Source: Phocoena phocoena
Taxonomy: Eukaryota > Chordata > Mammalia > Artiodactyla > Phocoenidae
DNA: 64,000 nt
Reading direction: 5' to 3'
Assembly: GCF_963924675.1 (NCBI RefSeq)
Contig: NC_089222.1
Span: forward strand, 1,488,001-1,552,000
In this document: one piece after another, positions 1 through 10,481 of the stretch
How positions within the stretch are numbered: the stretch's first letter is position 1
Layout: each line of letters starts with the position of its first letter
Translations under genes and position numbers: made by a program
The notes under the pieces: generated by a model
Seen by the model: only the letters and a program-made list of their open reading frames with translations
Told to the model about the DNA's origin: nothing
Databases searched by the model: none

Positions 1-351
1 TACACATGAACTGAATTACAAAACAGAACAGGGTCTCAAATTTAGAAAACCAACTAGTGCTTGCTTATGGGGAAAGGTGCCTTGGGGTGCTGCATAAAAC
101 CAGAGACTGAAATTAGCACAGATAACATTCCATAAGCCAAATATGTAATAGACAAGACCTACTCCTTGCTCAACGAAATGGACTCAACACCACATATTCA
201 ACGCCTAGGAATATACCTGACTAGGAAGAATCTTAAAACCCATGGATATATATGTCTCCGTAAGAGAATCAAGCGTGTGTACAGCGGCTGAAACGCAGCA
301 GTGAAAATCCGATAAATCCCATTATCAAAATAAATTTCGAAAACAAAACAC
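1..351 (+). mobile_element. LINE-1 3' UTR remnant, end of the L1-derived part (copy 1)
   Basis: This piece continues the L1-derived segment whose ORF2 part lies before the window. It reads like a cetartiodactyl L1 3' UTR: the order of the blocks GAATTACAAAACAGAACAG, AAACCAACTAGTGCTTGC, GACCTACTCCTTGCTCAACG, CATGGATATATATGTCTC and CAAAATAAATTTCGAAAAC follows that UTR from just after the ORF2 stop to the A-rich end. The family comparison is from memory, without alignment. The same block opens every later monomer. Confidence 0.85.
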
Positions 352-1317
352 AAAGACAGTGAAATAGAGAGCAATTCTTAAATAATTCACTCAGGGCATG
401 TGATGCAACCGGGATTGACCACATCTACACCCAGAGCTGGTTGAGACATAAGGCTGGACACCTCAGGCTGATAGCATTGGTGAGTTTCGGTGAGCAAATG
501 CAGACCCTTTGAAGTCATACTGCATGGTACCTATTCCATGGGTCCCAACTCTTCAGGTTCAAGGGATGCTTCCTCCAGCTAAAACATGCATGGGAAACCC
601 ACAGTATGGTCCACCGTGTGATTGGGAAACGATTTTAAATGCATCTCACTTTTCGTATCCTGGTCCTCGGGTTCACCATTCCAGATGCTTTACTAACACT
701 CTCCCCGCTTGGAGCGTCACTGCCTTTAACCTCTTGTTTGGCACAGCTTGCAATTTCTGTGCAAGATGAACAGGAATAAGGAGAACCAATGAGAGACTAG
801 CTGTAGGTGTCTGCACGGGCAAATGTAATGCTCATTTCCGACCAGGAAGAGGAATTAACCAAAGTCTCAGCATGCCCTGCCGGAAATAGATTAGGGCCTG
901 AAGCAATCCTGTGGTTTTGTGCCCAGCTCACAAGAAAGCGAGTTGAAGAAAGGAGCTCAGGGGCACTGTAATTCACAAACCTGCAGAGTTATAAATGACA
1001 GCTATCCTCCAAAAATATATTGAAGTAAGCCTGCAAAGGGGACTTGAAACCTGGGCAGATTTTCAGGAAAACGATTGCAGGGGGTAGACTGGAATTGCCC
1101 TGAAAGCATAGGAAAAGAGGCACAACGTCGACAATGATGCACTTGGCCAAAAAGGGCGTATGCGTTTTTTCCTGAATATATTCAGGAAAAAACGCATATG
1201 CCCTTTTTGGCCAACCAAGCAAGCCTGTAAAGGAAATCTGCACTACAATGAAGTCTCACTGCCCCCCGGGCAAAAGGGCCATCTGAAAAAAGTGTAAAAT
1301 CCAGAAAGGTAGGACAG
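352..1317. repeat. Non-L1 segment of the monomer, origin unknown (reference copy 1)
   Basis: About 965 bp between the L1 A-rich tail and the next ORF2 remnant. I recognise no transposon, gene exon or RNA gene in it. It contains a small inverted repeat (ACCCAT, 3-nt loop, ATGGGT) in most copies near monomer base ~533, a 72-bp palindrome at 1143-1214, and a C-rich run about 47 bp after the palindrome whose length varies between copies. The reverse strand has an 84-codon open frame (989-1243) in most copies, crossing the palindrome; I treat it as chance. The same segment recurs in every monomer. Confidence 0.8.
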
Positions 1318-2098
1318 GATATGGAGAACAGGGAGCCTTGTTATGCTGATTGGCAGGATGTAAATTGTGAACAGCCACCCAGGAGAAGTGTATGGTGTTT
1401 CCTGAAACACGTAAGAAATAAAGCAACACAGCCTATGGCAATTGCAATTATGGTAGTATTGCTTAGGGAAATTAAAATCAAAAACAGACAGCCACCCCAA
1501 AGTTTGGGATGGCTGTGTTCCCAAGAAGCTCGTCGACAGAACCAGGAAAATATCCCAGAAAGCAAAAAATGTATAAAGATGTTGTGGCACGTACGTGCAA
1601 TGCAATATCACTCAGCAATGAAATCTGTGTCATCAGGCCCGTAGCGGCATAGTGAGTGGATGCAGGTACGGTGATTCTACGTGAACTACGTCACACAGAA
1701 AAAGAAACATCATAAGATATCACTAATACACGGAATGTAAACTTGACTACACATGAACTGAATTACAAAACAGAACAGGGTCTCAAATTTAGAAAACCAA
1801 CTAGTGCTTGCTTATGGGGAAAGGTGCCTTGGGGTGCTGCATAAAACCAGAGACTGAAATTAGCACAGATAACATTCCATAAGCCAAATATGTAATAGAC
1901 AAGACCTACTCCTTGCTCAACGAAATGGACTCAACACCACATATTCAACGCCTAGGAATATACCTGACTAGGAAGAATCTTAAAACCCATGGATATATAT
2001 GTCTCCATAAGAGAATCAAGCGTGTGTACAGCGGCCGAAACGCAGCAGTTAAAATCCGATAACTCCCATTATCAAAATAAATTTCGAAAACAAAACAC
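1318..2098 (+). mobile_element. LINE-1 3' fragment (ORF2 C-terminus plus 3' UTR), reference copy
   Basis: The translated start (1321-1644) keeps recognisable L1 ORF2p features: a P-x-R-x-S-V-W-x-F-L-K stretch near residues 20-29 and the SKKxIKxLWHVRAMQYHSAMK block near residues 80-100, which in L1 ORF2p lies about 45 residues from the C-terminus. The 3' UTR follows and ends in AAAATAAATTTCGAAAAC. The fragment lacks endonuclease, reverse transcriptase, ORF1 and promoter, so it cannot move by itself. It spans the boundary of copies 1 and 2 because the monomer phase is arbitrary. Equivalent fragments occur in all copies. The L1 assignment is from remembered family sequence; an alignment would settle the exact ends. 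Confidence 0.87.
1321..1644 (+). pseudogene. L1 ORF2 C-terminal remnant, frame open (copy 1)
   Basis: 107 codons ending in the usual SSGP then TAG. It has Cys in place of the conserved Trp of the WIKK block (KKCIKMLWHV). No upstream reverse transcriptase exists, so the open frame is a relic; the first ATG is an internal Met of the old ORF2 frame. Confidence 0.75.
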
Positions 2099-3493
2099 AA
2101 AGACAGTGAAATAGAGAGCAATTCTTAAATAATTCACTCAGGGCATGTGATGCAACCGGGATTGACCACATCTACACCCAGAGCTGGTTGAGACATAAGG
2201 CTGGACGCTTCAGGCTGATAGCATTGGTGAGTTTCGGTGAGCAAATGCAGACCCTTTGAAGTCATACTGCATGGTACCCATTCCATGGGTCCCAACTCTC
2301 CAGGTTCAAGGCATTTTTCCTCCAGCTAAAACATGCATGGGAAACCCACAGTATCATCCACCGTGTGATTGGGAAACGATTTAAAATGAATCTCAGTTTT
2401 CGTATCCTTGTCCTCGGGTTCACCATTCCAGATGCTTTACTAACACTCTCCCCGCTTGGAGAGTCAGTGCTTTTAACCTCCTGTTTGACACAGCTTGCAA
2501 TTTCTGTGCAAGATGAACAGGAATAGGGAGAACCAATGAGAGACTAGCTGTAGGTGTCTGCACGGGCAAATGTAACGCTCATTGCCGACCAGGAAGAGGA
2601 ATTAAACAAAGGCTCAGCGTGCCCTGCTGAAAACAGATTAGGGCCTGAAGCAATCCTGTGGTTTTGTGCCCAGCTCACAAGAAAGCGAGTTGAAGAAAGG
2701 AGCTCAGGGGCACTGTAATTCACAAACCTGCAGAGTTATAAATGACAGCTATCCTCCAAAAATATATTGAAGTAAGCCTGCGAAGGGGACTTGAAAGCGG
2801 GGCAGAATTTCAGGAAAACCAATGCAGGGGGTAGACTGGAATTGCCCTGAAAGCATAGGAAAAGAGGCACAACGTCGACAATGATGCACTTGGCCAAAAA
2901 GGGCGTATGCGTTTTTTCCTGAATATATTCAGGAAAAATCGCATAGGACCTTTTTGGCCAACCAAGCAAGCCTGTACAGGAAATCTGCACTACAATGAAA
3001 TCTCACTGCCCCTGGGCAAAAGGGCCATCTGAAAAAAGTGTAAAATCCAGAAAGTTAGGACAGGATATGGAGAACAGGGAGCCTTGTTATGCTGATTGGC
3101 AGGATGTAAATTGCCAGCAGCCACCCTGGAGAAGTGTATGGTGTTTCCTGAAACACGTAAGAAACAAAGCAACACAGCCTATGGCACTTCCACTTATGGT
3201 CCTATAGCTTACGGAAAATAAAATGAAAAACAGACAGCCAGCCCAATATTTGGGACGGCTGTGTTCACAAGAAGCTCGTCTACAGTATCAGGTAAATATC
3301 CCAGAAAGCAAAAAATGCATAAAGAAGTTGTGGCACGTACGTGCAATGCAATATCACTCAGCAATGAAATTTGTGTCATCAGGTCCGTTGCGTCATAGTA
3401 AGTGGATGCAGGTACGGTGATTCTACGTGAACTACGTCACATAAAAAAAGAAACATCATAAGATATCACTAATACACGGAATGTAAACTTGAC
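1748..3493 (+). repeat. Satellite monomer copy 2 (1,746 bp)
   Basis: Shares AGTATCATCCACCGTG and CAGTGCTTTTAACC with copy 10, eight monomers away. Palindrome at 2890-2961 has three mismatches, all in the right arm (AAAAATCGCATAGGACC). ORF2 remnant closed by TAG at the CCTATAGCTT site near 3205, then AAAATAAAATG replaces AAATTAAAATC. Confidence 0.97.
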
Positions 3494-5241
3494 TACACAT
3501 GAACTGAATTACAAATCAGAACAGGGTCTCAAATATAGAAAACCAACTAGTGCTTGCTTATGGGGAAAGGTGCGTTGGGGTGCTGCATAAAACCAGAGAC
3601 TGAAATTAGCACAGATAACATTCCATAAGCCAAATATGTAATAGACAAGACCTACTCTGTTGCTCAACGAAATGGACTCAACACCACATATTCAACGCCT
3701 AAGAATATACCTGACTAGGAAGAATCTTAAAACCCATGGATATATATGTCTCCGTAAGAGAATCAAGCGTGTGTACAGCGGCCGAAACGCAGCAGTGAAA
3801 ATCCGATAAATCCCATTATCAAAATAAATTTCGAAAACAAAACACAAAGACAGTGAAATAGAGAGCAATTCTTAAATAATTCACTCAGGGCATGTGATGC
3901 AACCGGGATTGACCACATCTACACCCAGAGCTGGTTGAGACATAAGGCTGGACGCTTCAGGCTGATAGCATTAGTGAGTTTCGGTGAGCAAATGCAGACC
4001 CTTTGAAGTCATACGGCATAGTACCCATTCCATGGGTCCCATCTCTCCAGGTTCAAGGCATTCTTCCTCCAGCTAAAACATGCATGGGAAACCCACAGTA
4101 TCGTCCACCGTGTGATTGGGAAACGATTTAAAATGCATCTCAGTTTTCGTATCCTTGTCCTCGGGTTCACCATTCCAGATGCTTTACTAACACTCTCCCC
4201 GCTTGGAGAGTCAGTGCCTTTAACCTCCTGTTTGACACAGCTTGCAATTTCTGTGCAAGATGAACAGGAATAGGGAGAACCAATGAGAGACTAGCTGTAG
4301 GTGTCTGCACGGGCAAATGTAACGCTCATTGCTCACCAGGAAGAGGAATGAAACAAAGGCTCAGCGTGCCCTGCTGAAAACAGATTAGGGCCTGAAGCAA
4401 TCCTGCGGTTTTGTGCCCAGCTCACAAGAAAGCGAGTTGAAGAAAGGAGCTCAGGGGCACTGTAATTCACAAACCTGCAGAGTTATAAATGACAGCTATC
4501 CTCCAAAAATATATTGAAGTAAGCCTGCGAAGGGGACTTGAAAGCGGGGCAGAATTTCAGGAAAACGATTGCAGGGGGTAGACTGGAATTGCCCTGAAAG
4601 CATAGGAAAAGAGGCAGAACGTCGACAATGATGCACTTGGCCAAAAAGGGCGTATGCGTTTTTTCCTGAATATATTCAGGAAAAAACGCATATGCACTTT
4701 TTGGCCAACCAAGCAAGCCTGTAAAGGAAATCTGCACTACAATGAAGTCTCACTGCCCCCCGGGCAACAGGGCCATCTGAAAAAAGTGTAAAATCCAGAA
4801 AGTTAGGACAGGATATGGAGAACAGGGAGCCTTGTTATGCTGATTGGCAGGATGTAAATTGCCAGCAGCCACCCTGGAGAAGTGTATGGTGTTTCCTGAA
4901 ACACGTAAGAAACAAAGCAACACAGCCTATGGCACTTCCACTTATGGTCCTATAGCTTAGGGAAATTGAAATCAAAAACAGACAGCCACCCCAATATTTG
5001 GAACGGCTGTGTTCACAAGAAGCTCGTATACAGTATCAGGTAAATATCCCAGAAAGCAAAAAATGGATAAAGAAGTTGTGGCACGTACGTGCAATGCAAT
5101 ATCACTCAGCAATGAAATCTGTGTCATCAGGCCCGTAGCGGCATAGTGAGTGGATGCAGGTACGGTGATTCTACGTGAACTACGTCACACAGAAAAAGAA
5201 ACATCATAAGATATCACTAATACACGGAATGTAAACTTGAC
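3494..5241 (+). repeat. Satellite monomer copy 3 (1,748 bp)
   Basis: Has CTACTCTGTTGCTC where others have CTACTCCTTGCTC, a one-base gain near 3658. Palindrome at 4637-4708 has two right-arm mismatches (TATGCAC). ORF2 remnant closed by TAG at CCTATAGCTT. It fits position three of the four-monomer pattern less well than copies 7 and 11 do. Confidence 0.97.
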
Positions 5242-6987
5242 TACACATGAACTGAAGTACAAAACAGAACAGGGTCTCAAATTTAGAAAACCAACTAGTG
5301 CTTGCTTATGGGGAAAGGTGCCTTGGGGTGTTGCATAAAACCAGAGACAGAAATTAGCACAGATAACTTTCCATAAGCCAAATATGTAATAGACAAGACC
5401 TACTCCTTGCTCAACGAAATGGACCCAACACCACATGTTCAACGCCTAGGAATATACCTGACTAGGAAGAATCTTAAAACCCATGGATATATATGTCTCC
5501 GTAAGAGAATCAAGCGTGTGTACAGCGGCCGAAACGCAGCAGTGAAAATCCGATAAATCCCATTATCAAAATAAATTTCGAAAACAAAACACAAAGACAG
5601 TGAAATAGAGAGCAATTCTTAAATAATTCACTCAGGGCATGTGATGCAACCGGGATTGACCACATCTACACCCAGAGCTGGTTGAGACATAAGGCTGGAC
5701 ACTTCAGGCTGATAGCATTGGTGAGTTTCGGTGAGCAAATGCAGACCCTTTGAAGTCATACTGCATGGTACCCATTCCATGGGTCCCAACTCTCCAGGTT
5801 CAAGGGATTCTTCCTCCAGCTAAAACATGCATGGGATACCCAGAGTATCGTCCACCGTGTGATTGGGAAACGATTTAAAATGCATCTCAGTTTTCGTATC
5901 CTGGTCGTCGGGTTCACCATTCCAGATGCTTTAATAACACTCTCCCCACTTGGACAGTCAGTGCCTTTAACCTCCTGTTTGGCACAGCTTGCAATTTCTG
6001 TGCAAGATGAACAGGAATAGGGAGAACCAATGAGAGACTAGCTGTAGGTGTCTGCACGGCCAAATTTAACGCTCATTGCCCACCAGGAAGAGGAATTAAA
6101 CAAAGGCTCAGTGTGCCCTCTGGAAACAGATTAGGGCCTGAAGCAATCCTGCGGTTTTGTGCCCAGCTCACAAGAAAGCGAGTTGAAGAAAGGAGCTCAG
6201 GGGCACTGTAATTCACAAACCTGCAGAGTTATAAATGACAGCTATCCTCTAAAAATATATTGAAGTAAGCCTGCGAAGGGGACTTGAAAGCGGGGCAGAA
6301 TTTCAGGAAAACGATTGCAGGGGGTAGACTGGAATTGCCCTGAAAGCATAGGAAAAGAGGCAGAACGTCGACAATGATGCACTTGGCCAAAAAGGGCGTA
6401 TGCGTTTTTTCCTGAATATATTCAGGAAAAAACGCATACGCCCTTTTTGGCCAACCAAGCAAGCCTGTAAAGGAAATCTGCACTACAATGAAGTCTCACT
6501 GCCCCCCGGGCAAAAGGGCCATCTGAAAAAAGTGTAAAATCCAGAAAGTTAGGACAGGATATGGAGAACAGTGAGCCTTGTTATGCTGATTGGCAGGATG
6601 TAAATTGCCAGCAGCCACCCTGGAGAAGTGTATGGTGTTTCCTGAAACACGTAAGGAACAAAGCAACACAGCCTATGGCACTTCCACTTATGGTCCTATA
6701 GCTTACGGAAATTAAAAGCAAAAAGAGACAGCCACCCCAATATTTGGGACGGCTGTGTTCACAATAAGCTCGTCTACAGTATCAGGTAAATATCCCAGAA
6801 AGCAAAAAATGGATAAAGAAGTTGTGGCACGTATGTACAATGCAATATCACTCAGCAATGAAATCTGTGTCATCAGGCCCGTAGCGGCATAGTGAGTGGA
6901 TGCAGGTACGGTGATTCTACGTGAACTACGTCACACAGAAAAAGAAACATCATAAGATATCACTAATACACGGAATGTAAACTTGAC
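5242..6987 (+). repeat. Satellite monomer copy 4 (1,746 bp)
   Basis: Carries the AACTTTCC plus GGACCCAAC pair that also marks copies 8, 12 and 16. Two bases are missing at TGCCCTCTGGAAAC near 6115. Palindrome at 6383-6454 is perfect. ORF2 remnant doubly closed (CCTATAGCTT, and TAA in CACAATAAGC near 6763). Confidence 0.97.
6383..6454. repeat. 72-bp perfect palindrome (copy 4)
   Basis: Two 36-nt arms with no spacer, centred on CCTGAATATATTCAGG, ending in TTGGCC and GGCCAA. It can fold into a hairpin or cruciform. This is the consensus form, against which the arm changes in other copies are scored. Confidence 0.97.
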
Positions 6988-8734
6988 TACACATGAACTG
7001 AATTACAAAACAGAACAGGGTCTCAAATTTAGAAAACCAACTAGTGCTTGCTTATGGGGAAAGGTGCCTTGGGGTGCTGCATATAACCAGAGACTGAAAT
7101 TAGCACAGATAACTTTCCATAAGGCAAATATGTAATAGACAAGACCTACTCCTTGCTCAACAAAATGGACCCAACACCACATATTCAACGCCTAGGAATA
7201 TACCTGACTAGGAAGAATCTTAAAACCCATGGATATATATGTCTCCGTAAGAGAATCAAGCGTGTGTACAGCGGCCGAAACGCAGCAGTGAAAATCCGAT
7301 AAATCCCATTATCAAAATAAATTTCGAAAACAAAACACAAAGACAGTGAAATAGAGAGCAATTCTTAAATAATTCACTCAGGGCATGTGATGCAACCGGG
7401 ATTGACCACATCTACACCCAGAGCTGGTTGAGACATAAGGCTGGACACTTCAGGCTGATAGCATTGGTGAGTTTCAGTGAGCAAATGCAGACCCTTTGAA
7501 GTCATACTGCATGGTACCTATTCCATGGGTCCCAACTCTTCAGGTTCAAGGGATTCTTCCTCCAGCTAAAACATGCATGGGAAACCCACAGTATGGTCCA
7601 CCGTGTGATTGGGAAACGATTTTAAATGCATCTCACTTTTCGTATCCTGGTCCTCGGGTTCACCATTCCAGATGCTTTACTAACACTCTCCCCGCTTGGA
7701 GCGTCAGTGCCTTTAACCTCTTGTTTGGCACAGCTTGCAATTTCTGTGGAAGATGAACAGGAATAGGGAGAACCAATGAGAGACTAGCTGTAGGTGTCTG
7801 CACGGGCAAATGTAATGCTCATTTCCGACCAGGAAGAGGAATTAACCAAAGTCTCAGCATGCCCTGCCGGAAATAGATTAGGGCCTGAAGCAATCCTGCG
7901 GTTTTGTGCCCAGCTCACAAGAAAGCGAGTTGAAGAAAGGAGCTCAGGGGCACTGTAATTCACAAACCTGCAGAGTTATAAATGACAGCTATCCTCCAAA
8001 AATATATTGAAGTAAGCCTGCGAAGGGGACTTGAAAGCTGGGCAGATTTTCAGGAAAACGATTGCAGGGAGTAGACTGGAATTGCCCTGAAAGCATAGGA
8101 AAAGAGGCACAACGTCGACAATGATGCACTTGGCCAAAAAGGGCGTATGCGTTTTTTCCTGAATATATTCAGGAAACAACGCATACGCCCTTTTTGGCCA
8201 ACCAAGCAAGCCTGTAAAGGAAATCTGCACTACAATGAAGTCTCACTGCCCCCCGGGCAAAAGGGCCATCTGAAAAAAGTGTAAAATCCAGAAAGGTAGG
8301 ACAGGATATGGAGAACAGGGAGCCTTGTTATGCTGATTGGCAGGATGTAAATTGTGAACAGCCACCCAGGAGAAGTGTATGGTGTTTCCTGAAACACGTA
8401 AGAAATAAAGCAACACAGCCTATGGCAATTGCAATTACGGTAGTATTGCTTAGGGAAATTAAAATCAAAAACAGACAGCCACCCCAAAGTTTGGGATGGC
8501 TGTGTTCCCAAGAAGCTCGTCTACAGAACCAGGTAAATATCCCAGAAAGCAAAAAATGGATAAAGAAGTTGTGGCACGTACGTGCAATGCAATATCACTC
8601 AGCAATGAAATCTGTGTCATCAGGCCCGTAGCGGCATAGTGAGTGGATGCAGGTACGGTGATTCTACGTGAACTACGTCACACAGAAAAAGAAACATCAT
8701 AAGATATCACTAATACACGGAATGTAAACTTGAC
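6988..8734 (+). repeat. Satellite monomer copy 5 (1,747 bp)
   Basis: Second member of the 1/5/9 group, 6,987 bp after copy 1. Its first ~180 bp instead carry the AACTTTCC/GGACCC pair of copy 4, so copy 5 is a mosaic. Palindrome at 8130-8201 has one mismatch (AGGAAACAACG). ORF2 remnant frame open. Confidence 0.97.
8308..8631 (+). pseudogene. L1 ORF2 C-terminal remnant, frame open (copy 5)
   Basis: 107 codons, almost the same as the copy 1 remnant but with the conserved Trp kept (KKWIKKLWHV near residues 82-91). It is a relic without any upstream ORF2 domain. Confidence 0.75.
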
Positions 8735-10481
8735 TACACATGAACTGAATTACAAAACAGAACAGGGTCTCAAATTTAGAAAACCAACTAGTGCTTGCTT
8801 ATGGGGAAAGGTGCCTTGGGGTGCTGCATAAAACCAGAGACTGAAATTAGCACAGATAACATTCCATAAGCCAAATATGTAATAGACAAGACCTACTCTT
8901 TGCTCAACGAAATGGACTCAACACCACATATTCAACGACTAGGAATATACCTGACTAGGAAGAATCTTAAAACCCATGGATATATATGTCTCCGTAAGAG
9001 AATCAAGCGTGTGTACAGCGGCCGAAACGCAGCAGTGAAAATCCGATAAATCCCATTATCAAAATAAATTTCGAAAACAAAACACAAAGACAGTGAAATA
9101 GAGAGCAATTCTTAAATAATTCACTCAGGGCATGTGATGCAACCGGGATTGACCACATCTACACCCAGAGCTGGTTGAGACATAAGGCTGGACGCTTCAG
9201 GCTGATAGCATTGGTGAGTTTCGGTGAGCAAATGCAGACCCTTTGAAGTCATACTGCATGGTACCCATTCCATGGGTCCCAACTATCCAGGTTCAAGGCA
9301 TTTTTCCTCCAGCTAAAACATGCATGGGAAACCCACAGTATCGTCCACCGTGTAATTGGGAAATGATTTAAAATGAATCTCAGTTTTCGTATCCTTGTCC
9401 TCGGGTTCACCATTCCAGATGCTTTACTAACACTCTCCCCGCTTGGAGAGTCAGTGCCTTTAACCTCCTGTTTGACACAGCTTGCAATTTCTGTTCAAGA
9501 TGAACAGGAATAGGGAGAACCAATGAGAGACTAGCTGTAGGTGTCTGCACGGGCAAATGTAACGCTCATTGCCGACCAGGAAGAGGAATTAAACAAAGGC
9601 TCAGCGTGCCCTGCTGAAAACAGATTAGGGCCTGAAGCAATCCTGCGGTTTTGTGCCCAGCTCACAAGAAAGCGAGTTGAAGAAAGGGGCTCAGGGCCAC
9701 TGTAATTCACAAACCTGCAGAGTTATAAATGACAGCTATCCTCCAAAAATATATTGAAGTAAGCCTGCGAAGGGGAATTGAAAGCGGGGCAGAATTTCAG
9801 GAAAACCATTGCAGGGGGTAGACTGGAATTGCCCTGAAAGCATAGGAAAAGAGGCAGAACGTCGTCAATGATGTACTTGGCCAAAAAGGGCGTATGGGTT
9901 TTTTCCTGAATATATTCAGGAAAAAACGCATACGCCCTTTTTGGCCAAGCAAGCAAGCCTGTAAAGGAAATCTGCACTACAATGAAGTCTCACTGCCCCC
10001 CGGGCAAAAGGGCCATCTGAAAAAAGTGTAAATTCCAGAAAGGTAGGACAGGATATGGAGAACAGGGAGCCGTGTTATGCTGATTGGCAGGATGTAAATT
10101 GCCAGCAGCCACCCTGGAGAAGTGTATGGTGTTTCCTGAAACACGTAAGAAACAAAGCAACACAGCCTATGGCACTTCCACTTATGGTCCTATAGCTTAC
10201 GGAAATTAAAATCAAAAACAGACAGCCACCCCAATATTTGGGACGGCTGTGTTCACAAGTAGCTCGTCTACAGTACCAGGTAAATATCCCAGAAAGCAAA
10301 AAATGGATAAAGAAGTTGTGGCACGTACGTGCAATGCAATATCACTCAGCAATGAAATCTGTGTCATCAGGCCCGTAGCGGCATAGTGAGTGGATGCAGG
10401 TACGGTGATTCTACGTGAACTACGTCACACAGAAAAAGAAACATCATAAGATATCACTAATACACGGAATGTAAACTTGAC
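8735..10481 (+). repeat. Satellite monomer copy 6 (1,747 bp)
   Basis: Shares GTCGTCAATGATGTAC and GAGCCGTGTTATG with copy 10, 6,984 bp downstream. Palindrome at 9877-9948 has one left-arm mismatch (TATGGGTT). ORF2 remnant closed by TAG at CCTATAGCTT. Confidence 0.97.

Larger units (their letters stand above)
1..1747 (+). repeat. Satellite monomer copy 1 (1,747 bp)
   Basis: Shares with copies 5 and 9 CACCCAGGAGAAG, GGTAGTATTGC and TCTCAGCATGCCCTGCCGG, the marks of position one in the four-monomer pattern. Palindrome at 1143-1214 has one mismatch (TATG for TACG in the right arm). ORF2 remnant frame open. Confidence 0.97.

Noticed and set aside
650..700. CENP-B box near TTTCGTATCCTGGTCCTCGG
   Set aside because: It has TTCG and later CGGG but the spacing and the central A of the 17-bp box do not fit. 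I found no canonical box in the consensus.
509..769. 86-codon + strand ORF in copies 1, 5 and 8 as a gene
   Set aside because: It is open only because TTTTAAATG replaces TTTAAAATG in those copies; other copies are closed by frame or stop. No motif is seen.
989..1243. 84-codon reverse-strand ORF, present in most monomers, as a conserved gene
   Set aside because: It crosses the palindrome, has no recognisable domain, and recurs because the monomer recurs. Copies 29, 30 and 33 carry a 2-bp-level change that shifts its frame. Without evidence of selection it is a chance ORF.
1341..1565. 74-codon reverse-strand ORF opposite the ORF2 relic
   Set aside because: It is the antisense of the L1 ORF2 remnant and has no features of its own.
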